The notes under the pieces were generated by a model. The model had not been told where the DNA came from. It saw nothing but the letters and a program-made list of their open reading frames with translations, and ran no database searches. DNA of 64,000 nucleotides from Nocardioides sp. T2.26MG-1. GTDB lineage: Bacteria; Actinomycetota; Actinomycetes; Propionibacteriales; Nocardioidaceae. Both the position numbers and the translations under genes were made by a program. Below, piece after piece: positions 17,383 through 25,663 of the stretch. The stretch lies in NCBI RefSeq assembly GCF_950101795.1, contig NZ_CATNLZ010000035.1:62001-126000 (forward strand), in the 5' to 3' direction. The stretch's first letter is position 1, and each line of letters begins with the position of its first letter.

Positions 17383-17386
17383 GGGC

Positions 17387-18367
17387 TCACCCGACGTACG
17401 CCGGTAGGCCTGGGTCGAAGGTGAACCTCGTGTACGGCGCCTCGGCGGTCTCGTCCTGCGGCCACCTCGCGGTGCCGGTGTAGGCCGTGCCGTCGAGGGA
17501 CACCTGCACCGTGTAGGTCACCGACCTGCCGGGGAGGGTGTCCAGCTCGGCGGGGGTGAGCTCGCGGCCCCGGAAGGCCACGGATCCGTCCGCCGCACAG
17601 CGCGACTTCTCGCGGCGCAGAGGGACGGTCACCGAGGCGCCGGATCGGTCGGTCGCCGTCCACGTGGCCGCAGCTTCCACCGGGGTGCGCTCCAGGTCGG
17701 TGAGGAACAGCTCGGGCCCGCCGTACGGCGCGACCCGCCTGCCGTCCTGGTCGGTGAACAGCGAGCCGGTCGCGTGGGGCTTGGGCATCGATCCGTCGGC
17801 CGGCGTGGTCCAGCGGACCGAGGCCACCGCGTCCCCGCCCGTTGGTGACCGGCCGAACACGTCCACCCGCCACTCGCCCGTGAGGCCGGCGGGGTCGACG
17901 CGGAAGACGCGGTCAGTCAAGGGCTCGGCGCGGACGGTGATGGTCCGCCCTCCGCACTCGTCGTCGACCGGGTTGAAGCTGACATCGTGGAACGTCCAGC
18001 CCGGGTAGTCGAGGGCGAAGTAGAGGGCGTCGGGCGAGCCGACCGAACGGACCGGCCGGGCAAGGCCCGGCGCGCCGTCCCAGCAGCCATTGCCCAGGCA
18101 GGCCGTCCACGGCTGCTCGTCGAGGACCCGACCCTGCTCGGTGAGGAAGTGGAAGATCTGGTCCTCCCACCGGAAGTCCGACGGGTCGCCGGGAGGTCCC
18201 GGTGCCAGCGCGCCGACCACATCGCGCTCACCGTCCGCCAGGTGTGCCGAAGGTGCGCGGGCGGGGACGCCGGAGGAGTCCGGTCCGGGTGGTGAGGCCC
18301 CCCGGGTGCCACATCCAGCAGCGGTCGTCGCCAGGACGAGCAGGACCAGCAGTCGTCGCGCGCGCAT
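17387..18367 (-). CDS. Putative lipoprotein of unknown function
   Basis: A 326-residue exported protein with an N-terminal hydrophobic signal (LLVLLVLATTAAGC) ending in a lipobox-like AAGC, so it is probably acylated at Cys19. The mature part has several cysteines (ACLGNGCWDG, DECGG, KSRCAADG) and beta-rich segments, for example EWRVDVFGRSPTGG and YTVQVSLDGTAYTGTARW near the end, suggesting Ig-like modules. I do not recognise a family. The ATG at 18367 is the natural start because the signal peptide begins there. It converges with ligA, the two stop codons being four bases apart. Base composition matches the neighbours. Confidence 0.75.
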   Translation of the reverse strand: MRARRLLVLLVLATTAAGCGTRGASPPGPDSSGVPARAPSAHLADGERDVVGALAPGPPGDPSDFRWEDQIFHFLTEQGRVLDEQPWTACLGNGCWDGAPGLARPVRSVGSPDALYFALDYPGWTFHDVSFNPVDDECGGRTITVRAEPLTDRVFRVDPAGLTGEWRVDVFGRSPTGGDAVASVRWTTPADGSMPKPHATGSLFTDQDGRRVAPYGGPELFLTDLERTPVEAAATWTATDRSGASVTVPLRREKSRCAADGSVAFRGRELTPAELDTLPGRSVTYTVQVSLDGTAYTGTARWPQDETAEAPYTRFTFDPGLPAYVG

Positions 18368-18526
18368 GACGCTGTGACGGTGCCGGCGCCGACGTGGTTC
18401 CCCCCCGGCCCGGACGGCCGGGGTGACTTGTGGCCCAGGGGTCGGGACATCCGACTCTCGTGACGTGGGTCTCACCCGGCCCATGCTCGGGGCATCAGCA
18501 TCAGGTCCACGCACTGGGAGGTCGTC

Positions 18527-18829
18527 ATGGTCGTGATCGCGTTGATGGTGGTCGGAGGCATCGTGATGGTGACCCTCGCGGCCTTCGCCCTGCTCCGCGG
18601 CTGGGGCACCGAGGTCAGCCGCACCGAGGCCGAGCTGCACGAGCCCGACGCCCATGCCGAGGTCGTCGGCGTCCCGCCGGGCCAGGACCCTGCGGTGCTG
18701 ATGGCCGCGCTGCACGGCGCCGGCTTCGTGGCGATCGAGGAGACCCCGGAGCGGTTGCTGGTCGGCTGCCCGCAGCCCGGCGACGCCGAGCGGGTCCGCG
18801 CCCTGGTTGCGCACGCCCACCAGCACTGA
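18527..18829 (+). CDS. Small single-pass membrane protein of unknown function
   Basis: A 100-residue protein with one N-terminal transmembrane helix (MVVIALMVVGGIVMVTLAAFALL) and a short cytosolic-type domain. Its C-terminal part (PAVLMAALHGAGFVAIEETPERLLVGCPQPGDAERVRALVAHAH) looks like a small ferredoxin-like or heavy-metal-associated fold but lacks a CxxC. GGGAGG at 18516-18521 supports the ATG at 18527. It lies between two leftward genes and ends seven bases before the end of the convergent gene. Confidence 0.65.
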   Translation: MVVIALMVVGGIVMVTLAAFALLRGWGTEVSRTEAELHEPDAHAEVVGVPPGQDPAVLMAALHGAGFVAIEETPERLLVGCPQPGDAERVRALVAHAHQH

Positions 18830-18836
18830 CGAGCGT

Positions 18837-19904
18837 TCAGGACTCGTACGGGTTGCCACCGATCCGGAGGTCGCCCGACGGTTGGTCGAACCGACGCGTC
18901 CGGCAGTTGCCCGAGATCGGTTGGCACACGGACAGCGAGCCCGCCCGCACCGTGAGGAGATTGCCGTCCGGGGTCCAGCCGAAGTCCTCGCCCGGGTCGG
19001 TGATCTCACGGGTCTCCCCGGTCGCGACGTCGTGCACCACGTCCTCGATCTCGTCGGTGGACTCCGACTCCGACCCATTGGGGAAGCTGCGCATGAAACG
19101 GCCATCGGGCGAGAAGAACGCATACCAGCCGCGACGCAGCCGCACCGTGCCGAGCGCCCGCGAATCCTCCATCGCCCGGATCGTCCAGGTCGACCCGCGC
19201 TGGACCGCGTAGCTGCCATTCTGGATCTCGTAGGTGCGGTCGGTCGCCGGCACCTCCTGGACGGCTCCGGTGCGCCAGTCGACCTCGGTCCAGTGCCCTT
19301 CGAAGTGGACCCAGACCAGGTCGCCGTCGATCGAGACCGGCGGCGCCGCCCAGCCGCCGAACGCCGTGCCTCGGACCGGGACCCGGGCCAGCTCCTCATC
19401 GGAGGCGGCGTCGTGGACGACCACGTCCCATCCGCCGCCCCGAGCCGAGTCCGCGTACGCGAACCGCGTGCTGTCGGGTTCGAAGCCCGGGATGCGGTCG
19501 GGGATGTCGACGTCGATGCTCGACACCTCGCCGTCCGCGCGGACGAGCGCATAGTCCTTCCCACGAACCACGACCCCCTGGGACGTGTAGTACATCGCGC
19601 GGATGTCGCTGTCCCAGTGGACGTGCTGGTCGCCGACGAAGACGTCGCGCCCGACGGCGACCGCCCCCCACCGCTCGAACTCGGCGATCCGCGCCGGGTT
19701 GACGGCTCGGTCCGACGAGCCGGATGTCAGAAGACCCACGGTGGCGGCGGCAAGGATGCCGAGGGCCAGCACGCCGCCCGCGGAGGCCAGCCGGCGCCGT
19801 CGGCGCAGCGCGCGCCCGGAGCGAAGGATGTGGCCCGCGGGGGTCGGCGGTACCTCGACCGCCGCGGCCGCCTCGCGGAACATGATCGCGAGTCGATCAG
19901 TCAT
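18837..19904 (-). CDS. Membrane-anchored beta-propeller-like protein next to a sigma factor
   Basis: A 355-residue protein with a cytosolic N-terminus (MTDRLAIMFREAAAAVEVPP), an RRRRR cluster, one transmembrane helix at about 48-70 (GGVLALGILAAATVGLLTSG) and an extracytoplasmic region with repeated short beta motifs (VSIDGDLVWVHFEG, YAFFSPDGRFMRSFPNGS, DFGWTPDGNLLTVRAG), like WD40/TolB propellers. It overlaps the 3' end of a SigE-family sigma gene by eight bases. In actinobacteria such pairs are common, and the membrane partner is often supposed to control the sigma factor. No zinc-binding anti-sigma motif (HxxxCxxC) is visible, so the role is inferred from context only. Confidence 0.75.
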   Translation of the reverse strand: MTDRLAIMFREAAAAVEVPPTPAGHILRSGRALRRRRRLASAGGVLALGILAAATVGLLTSGSSDRAVNPARIAEFERWGAVAVGRDVFVGDQHVHWDSDIRAMYYTSQGVVVRGKDYALVRADGEVSSIDVDIPDRIPGFEPDSTRFAYADSARGGGWDVVVHDAASDEELARVPVRGTAFGGWAAPPVSIDGDLVWVHFEGHWTEVDWRTGAVQEVPATDRTYEIQNGSYAVQRGSTWTIRAMEDSRALGTVRLRRGWYAFFSPDGRFMRSFPNGSESESTDEIEDVVHDVATGETREITDPGEDFGWTPDGNLLTVRAGSLSVCQPISGNCRTRRFDQPSGDLRIGGNPYES

Positions 19905-20416
19905 GGTGGGCTCCCTGGGTCTGCGGCAGGACGTCATCGCCGAGCAGCCCGCGCAGACGGGGGCGAGCGCGTCGGAGGTCTGGCTCTTGACGGTCCCCTC
20001 GGCGATGCCGAGGGTGCGGGCGACCTCGTGGACGCTGAGGTCGTCGTAGTAGCGGAGCACCACCACGGCGCGCTGCCGGGGGGCGAGCGTCCTCAGGGCG
20101 TCGACGAGGGCCGGGCGGTCGCTGGGGTCCGACTGGACGCCGGCGTCGGGCAGCGTCTCGGTCGGCCGCTCGTTGCGCCACGACCGCCGCCGGAACCACG
20201 ACGCGGCCGTGTTGGCGAGCACCACGCGGGCGTAGGCCGGCGCCGCTCCCGGGTCCTCGCCCTGCGCCAGGACGCGTAGGTCTTGGCAAGCGCCGTCTGC
20301 ACCAGGTCCTCGGCGAGCTGGTGCTCGCCGAGCATCAGGTACGCCGTGCGGTACAGGCCCGGCCAGGCGGCGTGCACGAACTCGGTGAAGTCCTCGTCCG
20401 TCAGCGGTCTCGCCAT
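19897..20416 (-). pseudogene. SigE-family ECF RNA polymerase sigma factor, two frameshifts
   Basis: Three reading frames join into one sigma factor. Sigma region 2 begins MARPLTDEDFTEFVHAAWPG and includes LAEDLVQTALAKTYASW. The middle is in a second frame (EDPGAAPAYARVVLANTAASW, region 4 LAPRQRAVVVLRYYDDLSVH, GTVKSQTSDALA). The end is in a third frame (RLRGLLGDDVLPQTQ, stop at 19897). The first shift is at a CCC run at 20260-20262 and the second at a run of five G at 19959-19963; adding one base to each restores the frame of a normal protein of about 172 residues. Either it is a recent pseudogene or the sequence has homopolymer errors; every motif is otherwise intact, which favours error. Confidence 0.8.
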
Positions 20417-20477
20417 CGATCCTCCTCGAGCGGTCGACTGACAAGACGTCGTGGCGGCCGCATCGGTTGGGGCGAGG

Positions 20478-21824
20478 CTACGAGCAGGCGGAGCCGGTCC
20501 CGGTCTCGGTCACCCAGGCCGGGAGCGGCCGCGGGTCGGGAGTCGGCCGGCCGTCGACGTCGTACGTCCACTGCGGTCCGTGCGCGACGAGCCGGGCCAC
20601 CCCGGCCACCAGGCGGTCGACGTCCTCGGCGGAGGAGCCGAGGCCGAGGCTGGCGCGCACCGCGGTCCGGCCGTCGTTGAGCCGCTCCAGCAGCGGGTGG
20701 GCGCAGAACCGGCCGTCGCGGACGCCGACGCCGTGCTCGGCGGAGAGGTACTGCGCCACGAGCTCCGCGGTGTAGCCCTCGACGGTGAAGGTCACGACAC
20801 CGATGGCCTGCACGGCACCGCGCCACAGGTGCAGGGTGCGCACGCCCTCGATCGCCTCGAGCCCCGCGAGCAGCCGGTCGCGCAGGCCCTCCTCGTGCAG
20901 CACGAGCTCGCCGTCCGGCAGCGCCGCGATCGCCTCGCAGGCCGCCGCGAGTGCGACCGCGCCGACGACGTTGGGGGTGCCGGCCTCGTGCCGGGCGGGT
21001 GCGTCGGCCCACGAGGTGCCGTCGAGGGTGACCTCGCGGACCGCGCCGCCGCCCGCGAGGTACGGCGGCGCCGCGTCGAGCCAGTCGCGGCGCCCGACGA
21101 GCACGCCGGCGCCGTACGGCGCGTAGAGCTTGTGCCCCGAGAAAGCCAGGTAGTCGATGCCGAGGAGCTCGAGGTGCACGCGGTGGTGAGGGACCAGCTG
21201 GGCGCCGTCGACGGCGATGCGGGCGCCGTGGCGGTGCGCGATCTCGACCAGGTCGGCCAGCGGCAGGATCTCCCCGGTCACGTTGGAGGCGCCCGTGACC
21301 GCGAGCAGCGCGGCGGGCGTGCGGGCGAGCTCGGCCTCGACCACGGCGAGCGTCTCGGTCACGGTCTCGTCCGCGGTGACCGCCCGGGCGCGCTCGCCCA
21401 GGCCCTGCCACGGCAGCAGGTTGGCGTGGTGCTCGACGTCGAGGTGCACGACGTCACCGGGGACGGCGGTCGCGAGCAGGTTGAACGCGTCGGTCGTGTT
21501 CCGGACCACCTGCACGACGTCGCCGCTGCGGGCGCCCACGAACGCGCCGATGGTGCGCCGGGCGGTCTCGTACGCCGCGGTGCTGACCGCCGAGGCGTAG
21601 CCCGCGCCGCGGTGCACGCTCGAGTAGTAGGGCAGGAACTCCGCCACGCGGTCGGCGACCGACTGGAGTGCGGGCGCGCTCGCTGCGATGTCGAGGTTGG
21701 CGTAGCGGGCCGTGTCGCCGGTGACCAGCGGCACCTGCTCGTCGGCCCCGACGAGCAGGGCGAGCGGGCCGGTGAGGCGGGCGTGCGTGGTGGCGTGGGG
21801 GGTGGTCGGGCGAGTGGTGGGCAT
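20478..21824 (-). CDS. Cysteine desulfurase-like aminotransferase class V protein
   Basis: A 448-residue PLP enzyme of the SufS/CsdA-like branch. It shows YANLDIAASAPALQSV near the N-terminus, RNTTDAFNLLA, DVEHHANLLPW, VDGAQLVPHHRV, the PLP lysine in FSGHKLYAPYG, EAGTPNVVGAVAL, and a candidate catalytic cysteine in RDGRFCAHPLL, matching the SufS HHCAQP position. The C-terminus ends CS after a Pro-rich stretch. The SAM riboswitch in its leader ties it to methionine/cysteine metabolism: abundant SAM would switch it off. It is not part of a suf operon here, so a role in sulfur salvage is as likely as Fe-S assembly. Confidence 0.85.
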   Translation of the reverse strand: MPTTRPTTPHATTHARLTGPLALLVGADEQVPLVTGDTARYANLDIAASAPALQSVADRVAEFLPYYSSVHRGAGYASAVSTAAYETARRTIGAFVGARSGDVVQVVRNTTDAFNLLATAVPGDVVHLDVEHHANLLPWQGLGERARAVTADETVTETLAVVEAELARTPAALLAVTGASNVTGEILPLADLVEIAHRHGARIAVDGAQLVPHHRVHLELLGIDYLAFSGHKLYAPYGAGVLVGRRDWLDAAPPYLAGGGAVREVTLDGTSWADAPARHEAGTPNVVGAVALAAACEAIAALPDGELVLHEEGLRDRLLAGLEAIEGVRTLHLWRGAVQAIGVVTFTVEGYTAELVAQYLSAEHGVGVRDGRFCAHPLLERLNDGRTAVRASLGLGSSAEDVDRLVAGVARLVAHGPQWTYDVDGRPTPDPRPLPAWVTETGTGSACS

Positions 21825-21838
21825 GTCGGCACATCCGT

Positions 21839-21979
21839 CGGGTCAGGGACCCGCTCGTGCGAGTCCGCGCTTGCCGGCTGCACTTCGCAGCCGACCGTGT
21901 CCTCACCCGGGGCACCCCACCGCGGAGGAGGGTTGCCGACTGGCCAGCCGGGGCTTCGCACCAGTACTCGTGACAGGAC
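21839..21979 (-). promoter_or_regulatory. SAM riboswitch (SAM-I/SAM-IV superfamily, SAM-IV-like)
   Basis: Read leftward, the leader contains the conserved aptamer blocks GCGAAGCCCCGGCTGGC, GTCGGCAACCCTCC, CCGCGGTGGGGTGCC and CCGGGTGAGGAC. The closing helix P1 can form between GTCCTGTCAC (21970-21979) and GTGAGGAC (21899-21906) with a two-base bulge. Downstream hairpins CGGCTG/CAGCCG and CGGGTC/GACCCG (21839-21853) lie just before the start codon, as expected for the SAM-IV 3' domain and expression platform. Confidence 0.85.
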
Positions 21980-22020
21980 CGAGGCTAGCAGCCGACGACG
22001 GCCCGGCGCGGCATCTCTCC

Positions 22021-22026
22021 TAGGAT
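22021..22026 (+). promoter_or_regulatory. Leaderless -10 (TAGGAT) of gatCAB
   Basis: TAGGAT is followed by seven bases and the ATG at 22034, the standard spacing for leaderless initiation in actinobacteria. It also decides the gatC start over the ATG at 22025, which lies inside the -10 element. Confidence 0.6.
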
Positions 22027-22033
22027 GGACACC

Positions 22034-22333
22034 ATGCCTGAGATCACTCGCGACGAGGTCGCGCACCTGGCGGACCTCGCCCGGATCGACCTGTCCGACG
22101 CCGAGCTCGACCACCTCGCCCCGCAGCTGACGGTGATCCTCGAGTCGGTCGCGTCGATCAGCGGGGTCGCCGGCGACGACGTACCGCCCACCTCGCACGC
22201 GCTGCCGCTCACCAACGTCTTCCGCGAGGACGTCAACACCCCGTGCCTGACGCCCGAGCAGGCCCTGTCGGGTGCGCCCGCCGTCGAGCAGCAGCGCTTC
22301 TCCGTCCCGCGGATCCTGGGCGAGGAGGCCTGA
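22034..22333 (+). CDS. gatC: Asp-tRNA(Asn)/Glu-tRNA(Gln) amidotransferase subunit C
   Basis: GatC is the small chaperone-like subunit that wraps around GatA-GatB in the GatCAB complex, which converts mischarged Glu-tRNA-Gln and Asp-tRNA-Asn. The 99-residue protein starts MPEITRDEVAHLADLARIDLSDAE and keeps the family C-terminal pattern with PALSGAP-like spacing (ALSGAPAVEQQRFSVPRIL). The start at 22034 is supported by the -10 just upstream. Its stop overlaps the gatA start (TGATG). Confidence 0.95.
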   Translation: MPEITRDEVAHLADLARIDLSDAELDHLAPQLTVILESVASISGVAGDDVPPTSHALPLTNVFREDVNTPCLTPEQALSGAPAVEQQRFSVPRILGEEA

Positions 22334-23853
22334 TGTCGATCATCCGCCGCACCGCCGCCGAGATCGCCGACGCGCTCGCCACCGGTGAGACGACCTCGGT
22401 CGAGGTCACCCGCGCCCACCTGGACCGGATCGCCGAGGTCGATGGCGCCGTCCACGCGTTCCTCCACGTCGACGCCGAGGGCGCGCTCGAGCAGGCGGCC
22501 GCGTCCGACGCCCGCCGCGCCGCGGGCGCCCCGCTGCACGCCCTCGACGGCGTGCCGATCGCGGTCAAGGACGTGCTCGCCACCGAGGGCCTGCCCACCA
22601 CCTGCGGCTCCAAGATCCTCGAGGGCTGGATCCCGCCGTACGACGCGACCGTGGTGCGCAAGCTCCGCGCCGCCGGCCTGCCGATCCTCGGCAAGACCAA
22701 CATGGACGAGTTCGCGATGGGCTCCTCCACGGAGCACTCGGCCTACGGCCCGACCCACAACCCGTGGGACCTCGACCGGATCCCCGGCGGCTCCGGCGGC
22801 GGCTCGGCGGCTGCCGTCGCCTCGTTCGAGGCGCCGCTCGCGCTGGGCACCGACACCGGCGGGTCGATCCGCCAGCCGGGTGCCGTGACCGGCACGGTCG
22901 GCGTGAAGCCGACGTACGGCGGGGTCTCACGCTACGGCCTCGTCGCGCTGGCCAACTCCCTCGACCAGGTCGGCCCGGTGACCCGGACCGTCCTCGACTC
23001 CGCGCTGCTGCACGAGCTGGTCGGCGGCCACGACCCGCTCGACTCCACGAGCATCGACCAGCCGCTCCCGTCGCTGGTCGACGCCGCGCGCCGCGGCGCC
23101 ACCGGCGATCTCACCGGCGTGCGCGTCGGCGTGATCACCGAGCTCTCCGGCGACGGCTGGCAGCCGGGCGTGATGACCCGCTTCCAGGAGTCGGTCGAGC
23201 TGCTGGTCAAGGCCGGCGCCGAGGTCGTCGAGGTGTCCTGCCCGACGTTCGTGCACGCGCTCGCGACGTACTACCTGATCCTGCCCGCGGAGGCGTCGAG
23301 CAACCTCGCGAAGTTCGACGCGATGCGCTACGGGCTGCGGGTCTGGCCCGAGGGCCGTCCCGACGCCAGCGCCGAGGAGGTGATGCGCGCGACCCGCGAC
23401 GCCGGCTTCGGTGACGAGGTGAAGCGCCGCATCATCCTCGGCACCTACGCGCTCTCCAGCGGCTACTACGACGCCTACTACGGCCAGGCCCAGAAGGTGC
23501 GCACGCTGATCTCGCGCGACTTCGAGGCGGCGTTCGCGAAGGCCGACGTGCTGGTCTCCCCGACCGCGCCGACCACGGCGTTCAAGCTCGGGGAGAAGCT
23601 CGATGACCCGCTCTCGATGTACCTCAACGACCTGGCCACGATCCCGGCCAACCTCGCGGGCGTGCCCGGCATCTCGGTGCCGAGCGGCCTGGCCGACGAG
23701 GACGGCCTGCCGGCCGGCTTCCAGATCCTGGCCCCGGCGCTCGCCGACGACCGGCTCTACCGGGTCGGCGCCGCCCTCGAGGCCGCGCTGACCGACCAGT
23801 GGGGCGGCCCCCTGCTCGACCGCGCCCCTGAGCTGAACGGAGACGTGCGATGA
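22333..23853 (+). CDS. gatA: Glu-tRNA(Gln) amidotransferase subunit A
   Basis: GatA hydrolyses glutamine and channels ammonia to GatB. The 506-residue protein belongs to the amidase-signature family with an intact Ser-cisSer-Lys triad: K79 (AVKDVL), S154 (PGGSGGGSAA) and S178 (DTGGSIRQP). The usual second serine after the cis-Ser is glycine here; it is not catalytic. The start at 22333 shares one base with the gatC stop, and the end overlaps gatB by four bases, so the three are translationally coupled. Confidence 0.96.
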   Translation: MSIIRRTAAEIADALATGETTSVEVTRAHLDRIAEVDGAVHAFLHVDAEGALEQAAASDARRAAGAPLHALDGVPIAVKDVLATEGLPTTCGSKILEGWIPPYDATVVRKLRAAGLPILGKTNMDEFAMGSSTEHSAYGPTHNPWDLDRIPGGSGGGSAAAVASFEAPLALGTDTGGSIRQPGAVTGTVGVKPTYGGVSRYGLVALANSLDQVGPVTRTVLDSALLHELVGGHDPLDSTSIDQPLPSLVDAARRGATGDLTGVRVGVITELSGDGWQPGVMTRFQESVELLVKAGAEVVEVSCPTFVHALATYYLILPAEASSNLAKFDAMRYGLRVWPEGRPDASAEEVMRATRDAGFGDEVKRRIILGTYALSSGYYDAYYGQAQKVRTLISRDFEAAFAKADVLVSPTAPTTAFKLGEKLDDPLSMYLNDLATIPANLAGVPGISVPSGLADEDGLPAGFQILAPALADDRLYRVGAALEAALTDQWGGPLLDRAPELNGDVR

Positions 23854-25343
23854 CCGAGACCCTGGTGAGCTTCGAGGACGTGCTCGCGTCGTACGAACCG
23901 GCGATGGGCCTGGAGGTCCACGTCGAGCTGAACACCGTCTCCAAGATGTTCTGCGGCTGCCCGACCGAGTTCGGCGCCGAGCCCAACACCCAGGTGTGCC
24001 CGACCTGCCTGGGCCTGCCCGGCGCGATGCCGGCGGTCAACCGCAAGGCCGTCGAGTCGGCGATCCGGATCGGGCTCGCGCTGAACTGCCAGATCGCGGA
24101 GTGGTGCCGGTTCGCGCGGAAGAACTACTTCTACCCGGACATGCCGAAGAACTTCCAGACCTCGCAGTACGACGAGCCGATCTGCTTCGAGGGCTACATG
24201 GACGTCGAGGTGGATGGTGAGACGTTCCGCGTCGAGATCGAGCGCGCCCACATGGAGGAGGACACCGGAAAGTCCCTCCACGTCGGTGGCGCGACCGGCC
24301 GCATCCACGGTGCCGACCACTCGCTGGTCGACTACAACCGCGCCGGCATCCCGCTGATCGAGATCGTCACCAAGCCGATCCTCGGCACGGGGGACAAGGC
24401 GCCGCTGGTCGCGAAGGCGTACGTCGCGCAGCTGCGCGACCTGATCGTCGCGCTCGGCGTCTCCGACGCGCGCATGGACCAGGGCTCGATCCGGGCCGAC
24501 GTCAACCTCTCGCTGTCGCCCAAGGGCACCGGCACCCTCGGCACCCGCACCGAGACCAAGAACGTCAACTCGCTGCGCTCGGTCGAGCGGGCGGTCCGCT
24601 ACGAGATGTCCCGGCATGCCGCCGTGCTCGACTCGGGCCGGACGATCCTGCAGGAGACGCGGCACTGGCACGAGGACACGGGCGTGACCACGAGTGGCCG
24701 CGAGAAGTCCGACGCCGAGGACTACCGCTACTTCCCCGAGCCCGACCTGGTGCCGATCGCACCGACCCGCGCGTGGGTCGAGGAGCTGCGCGCCACGCTG
24801 CCCGAGAACCCCACCCAGAAGCGGGCCCGCCTGCAGGCCGAGTGGGGCTTCTCCGACCTCGAGATGCGAGACACCGTCGGTGCCGGCGCGATGCTGATCG
24901 TCGAGGAGACGATCGCCGCGGGCGCGTCGCCCCAGGCCGCCCGCAAGTGGTGGCTGGGCGAGATGGCGCGCCGGGCCAACGAGGCCGGCGTCGAGGTCGG
25001 CGAGCTCGGCGTCACGCCGGTCGACGTCGCCCGGGTGCAGGTGCTGGTCGACGAGGGCAAGCTCAACGACAAGCTCGCGCGCCAGGTCTTCGACGGCCTG
25101 CTCGCCGGTGAGGGCACGCCCGACGAGATCGTCGCGGCCCGTGGCCTCGGGATCGTCTCCGACGACGGCGCGCTCTCGGCCGCCGTCGACAACGCGATCG
25201 CCGCCAACCCCGACGTGGCCGACAAGATCCGCGAGGGCAAGGTCGCCGCCGCCGGTGCACTCATCGGTGCGGTGATGAAGGAGATGCGCGGCCAGGCCGA
25301 CGCCGCCCGGGTCCGCGAGCTGGTGCTCGAGAAGCTGCAGTGA
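23850..25343 (+). CDS. gatB: Asp/Glu-tRNA amidotransferase subunit B
   Basis: GatB binds mischarged tRNA and performs the kinase and transamidation steps. The 497-residue protein shows MGLEVHVELNT, the zinc-type cysteines CGCP and CPTCLGLPGAMP, and RKNYFYPDMPKNFQTSQYD, followed by a C-terminal helical YqeY-like tail (about 350-497) that grips the tRNA elbow. It begins with an ATGA overlap on gatA and is followed 11 bases later by a perfect palindrome that probably ends the operon. Confidence 0.96.
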   Translation: MTETLVSFEDVLASYEPAMGLEVHVELNTVSKMFCGCPTEFGAEPNTQVCPTCLGLPGAMPAVNRKAVESAIRIGLALNCQIAEWCRFARKNYFYPDMPKNFQTSQYDEPICFEGYMDVEVDGETFRVEIERAHMEEDTGKSLHVGGATGRIHGADHSLVDYNRAGIPLIEIVTKPILGTGDKAPLVAKAYVAQLRDLIVALGVSDARMDQGSIRADVNLSLSPKGTGTLGTRTETKNVNSLRSVERAVRYEMSRHAAVLDSGRTILQETRHWHEDTGVTTSGREKSDAEDYRYFPEPDLVPIAPTRAWVEELRATLPENPTQKRARLQAEWGFSDLEMRDTVGAGAMLIVEETIAAGASPQAARKWWLGEMARRANEAGVEVGELGVTPVDVARVQVLVDEGKLNDKLARQVFDGLLAGEGTPDEIVAARGLGIVSDDGALSAAVDNAIAANPDVADKIREGKVAAAGALIGAVMKEMRGQADAARVRELVLEKLQ

Positions 25344-25354
25344 CCACTGATCCA

Positions 25355-25389
25355 CGTTGACCCGCCCGAAACTTTCGGGCGGGTCAACG
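25355..25389. repeat. Palindromic repeat A, copy 1 (probable terminator)
   Basis: A perfect palindrome with 17-bp arms around one central C (CGTTGACCCGCCCGAAA and its complement). The same 35 bases recur at 58476-58510 after ilvC. Both copies lie just after the last gene of an operon. There is no T-tract. Confidence 0.85.
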
Positions 25390-25474
25390 CGGATGGACCG
25401 CCCGAGGCAGCGGGCTCGCCCAGCGATATGCTGCGCTCGCACCACCCCAACAACTCAAACACATTCACCACGCC

Positions 25475-25653
25475 CGCAGCGGGGGAAGCCGGTCCGAGTC
25501 CGGCGCTGACCCGCAACCGTAGGCCTCCCGACCAGCCAGGGCCGGGGGCAAGCCGGAGCACCCGATGCGACGCGTCCTGATCACACGCTGTCGAGGAACA
25601 CAGCGGGTGGCCGACCGGGGACCTCCCCGACCGCCTCCCGCTGTCGCAGCGGG
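25475..25653 (+). promoter_or_regulatory. Cobalamin riboswitch with alternative-pairing expression platform
   Basis: The core GGGGAAGCCGGTCCGAGTCC (25482-25501), then GGCGCTGACCCGCAACCGT, matches the cobalamin aptamer, and CAAGCCGGAGCACCC (25549-25563) fits the B12 box. Downstream, CCCGCTGT (25637-25644) can pair either with ACAGCGGG (25600-25607) or with CAGCGGG (25647-25653); the latter hairpin abuts the AAGGA ribosome binding site. This looks like translational control. It lies directly in front of the operon for a candidate cobalamin capture and ECF transport system. Confidence 0.8.
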
Positions 25654-25663
25654 AAGGAACTCC

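Noticed and set aside
22780..22800. GatA active-site loop GGSGGGS lacking the second Ser
   Set aside because: The catalytic cis-Ser (S154), S178 and K79 are all present; the altered Ser is not catalytic.
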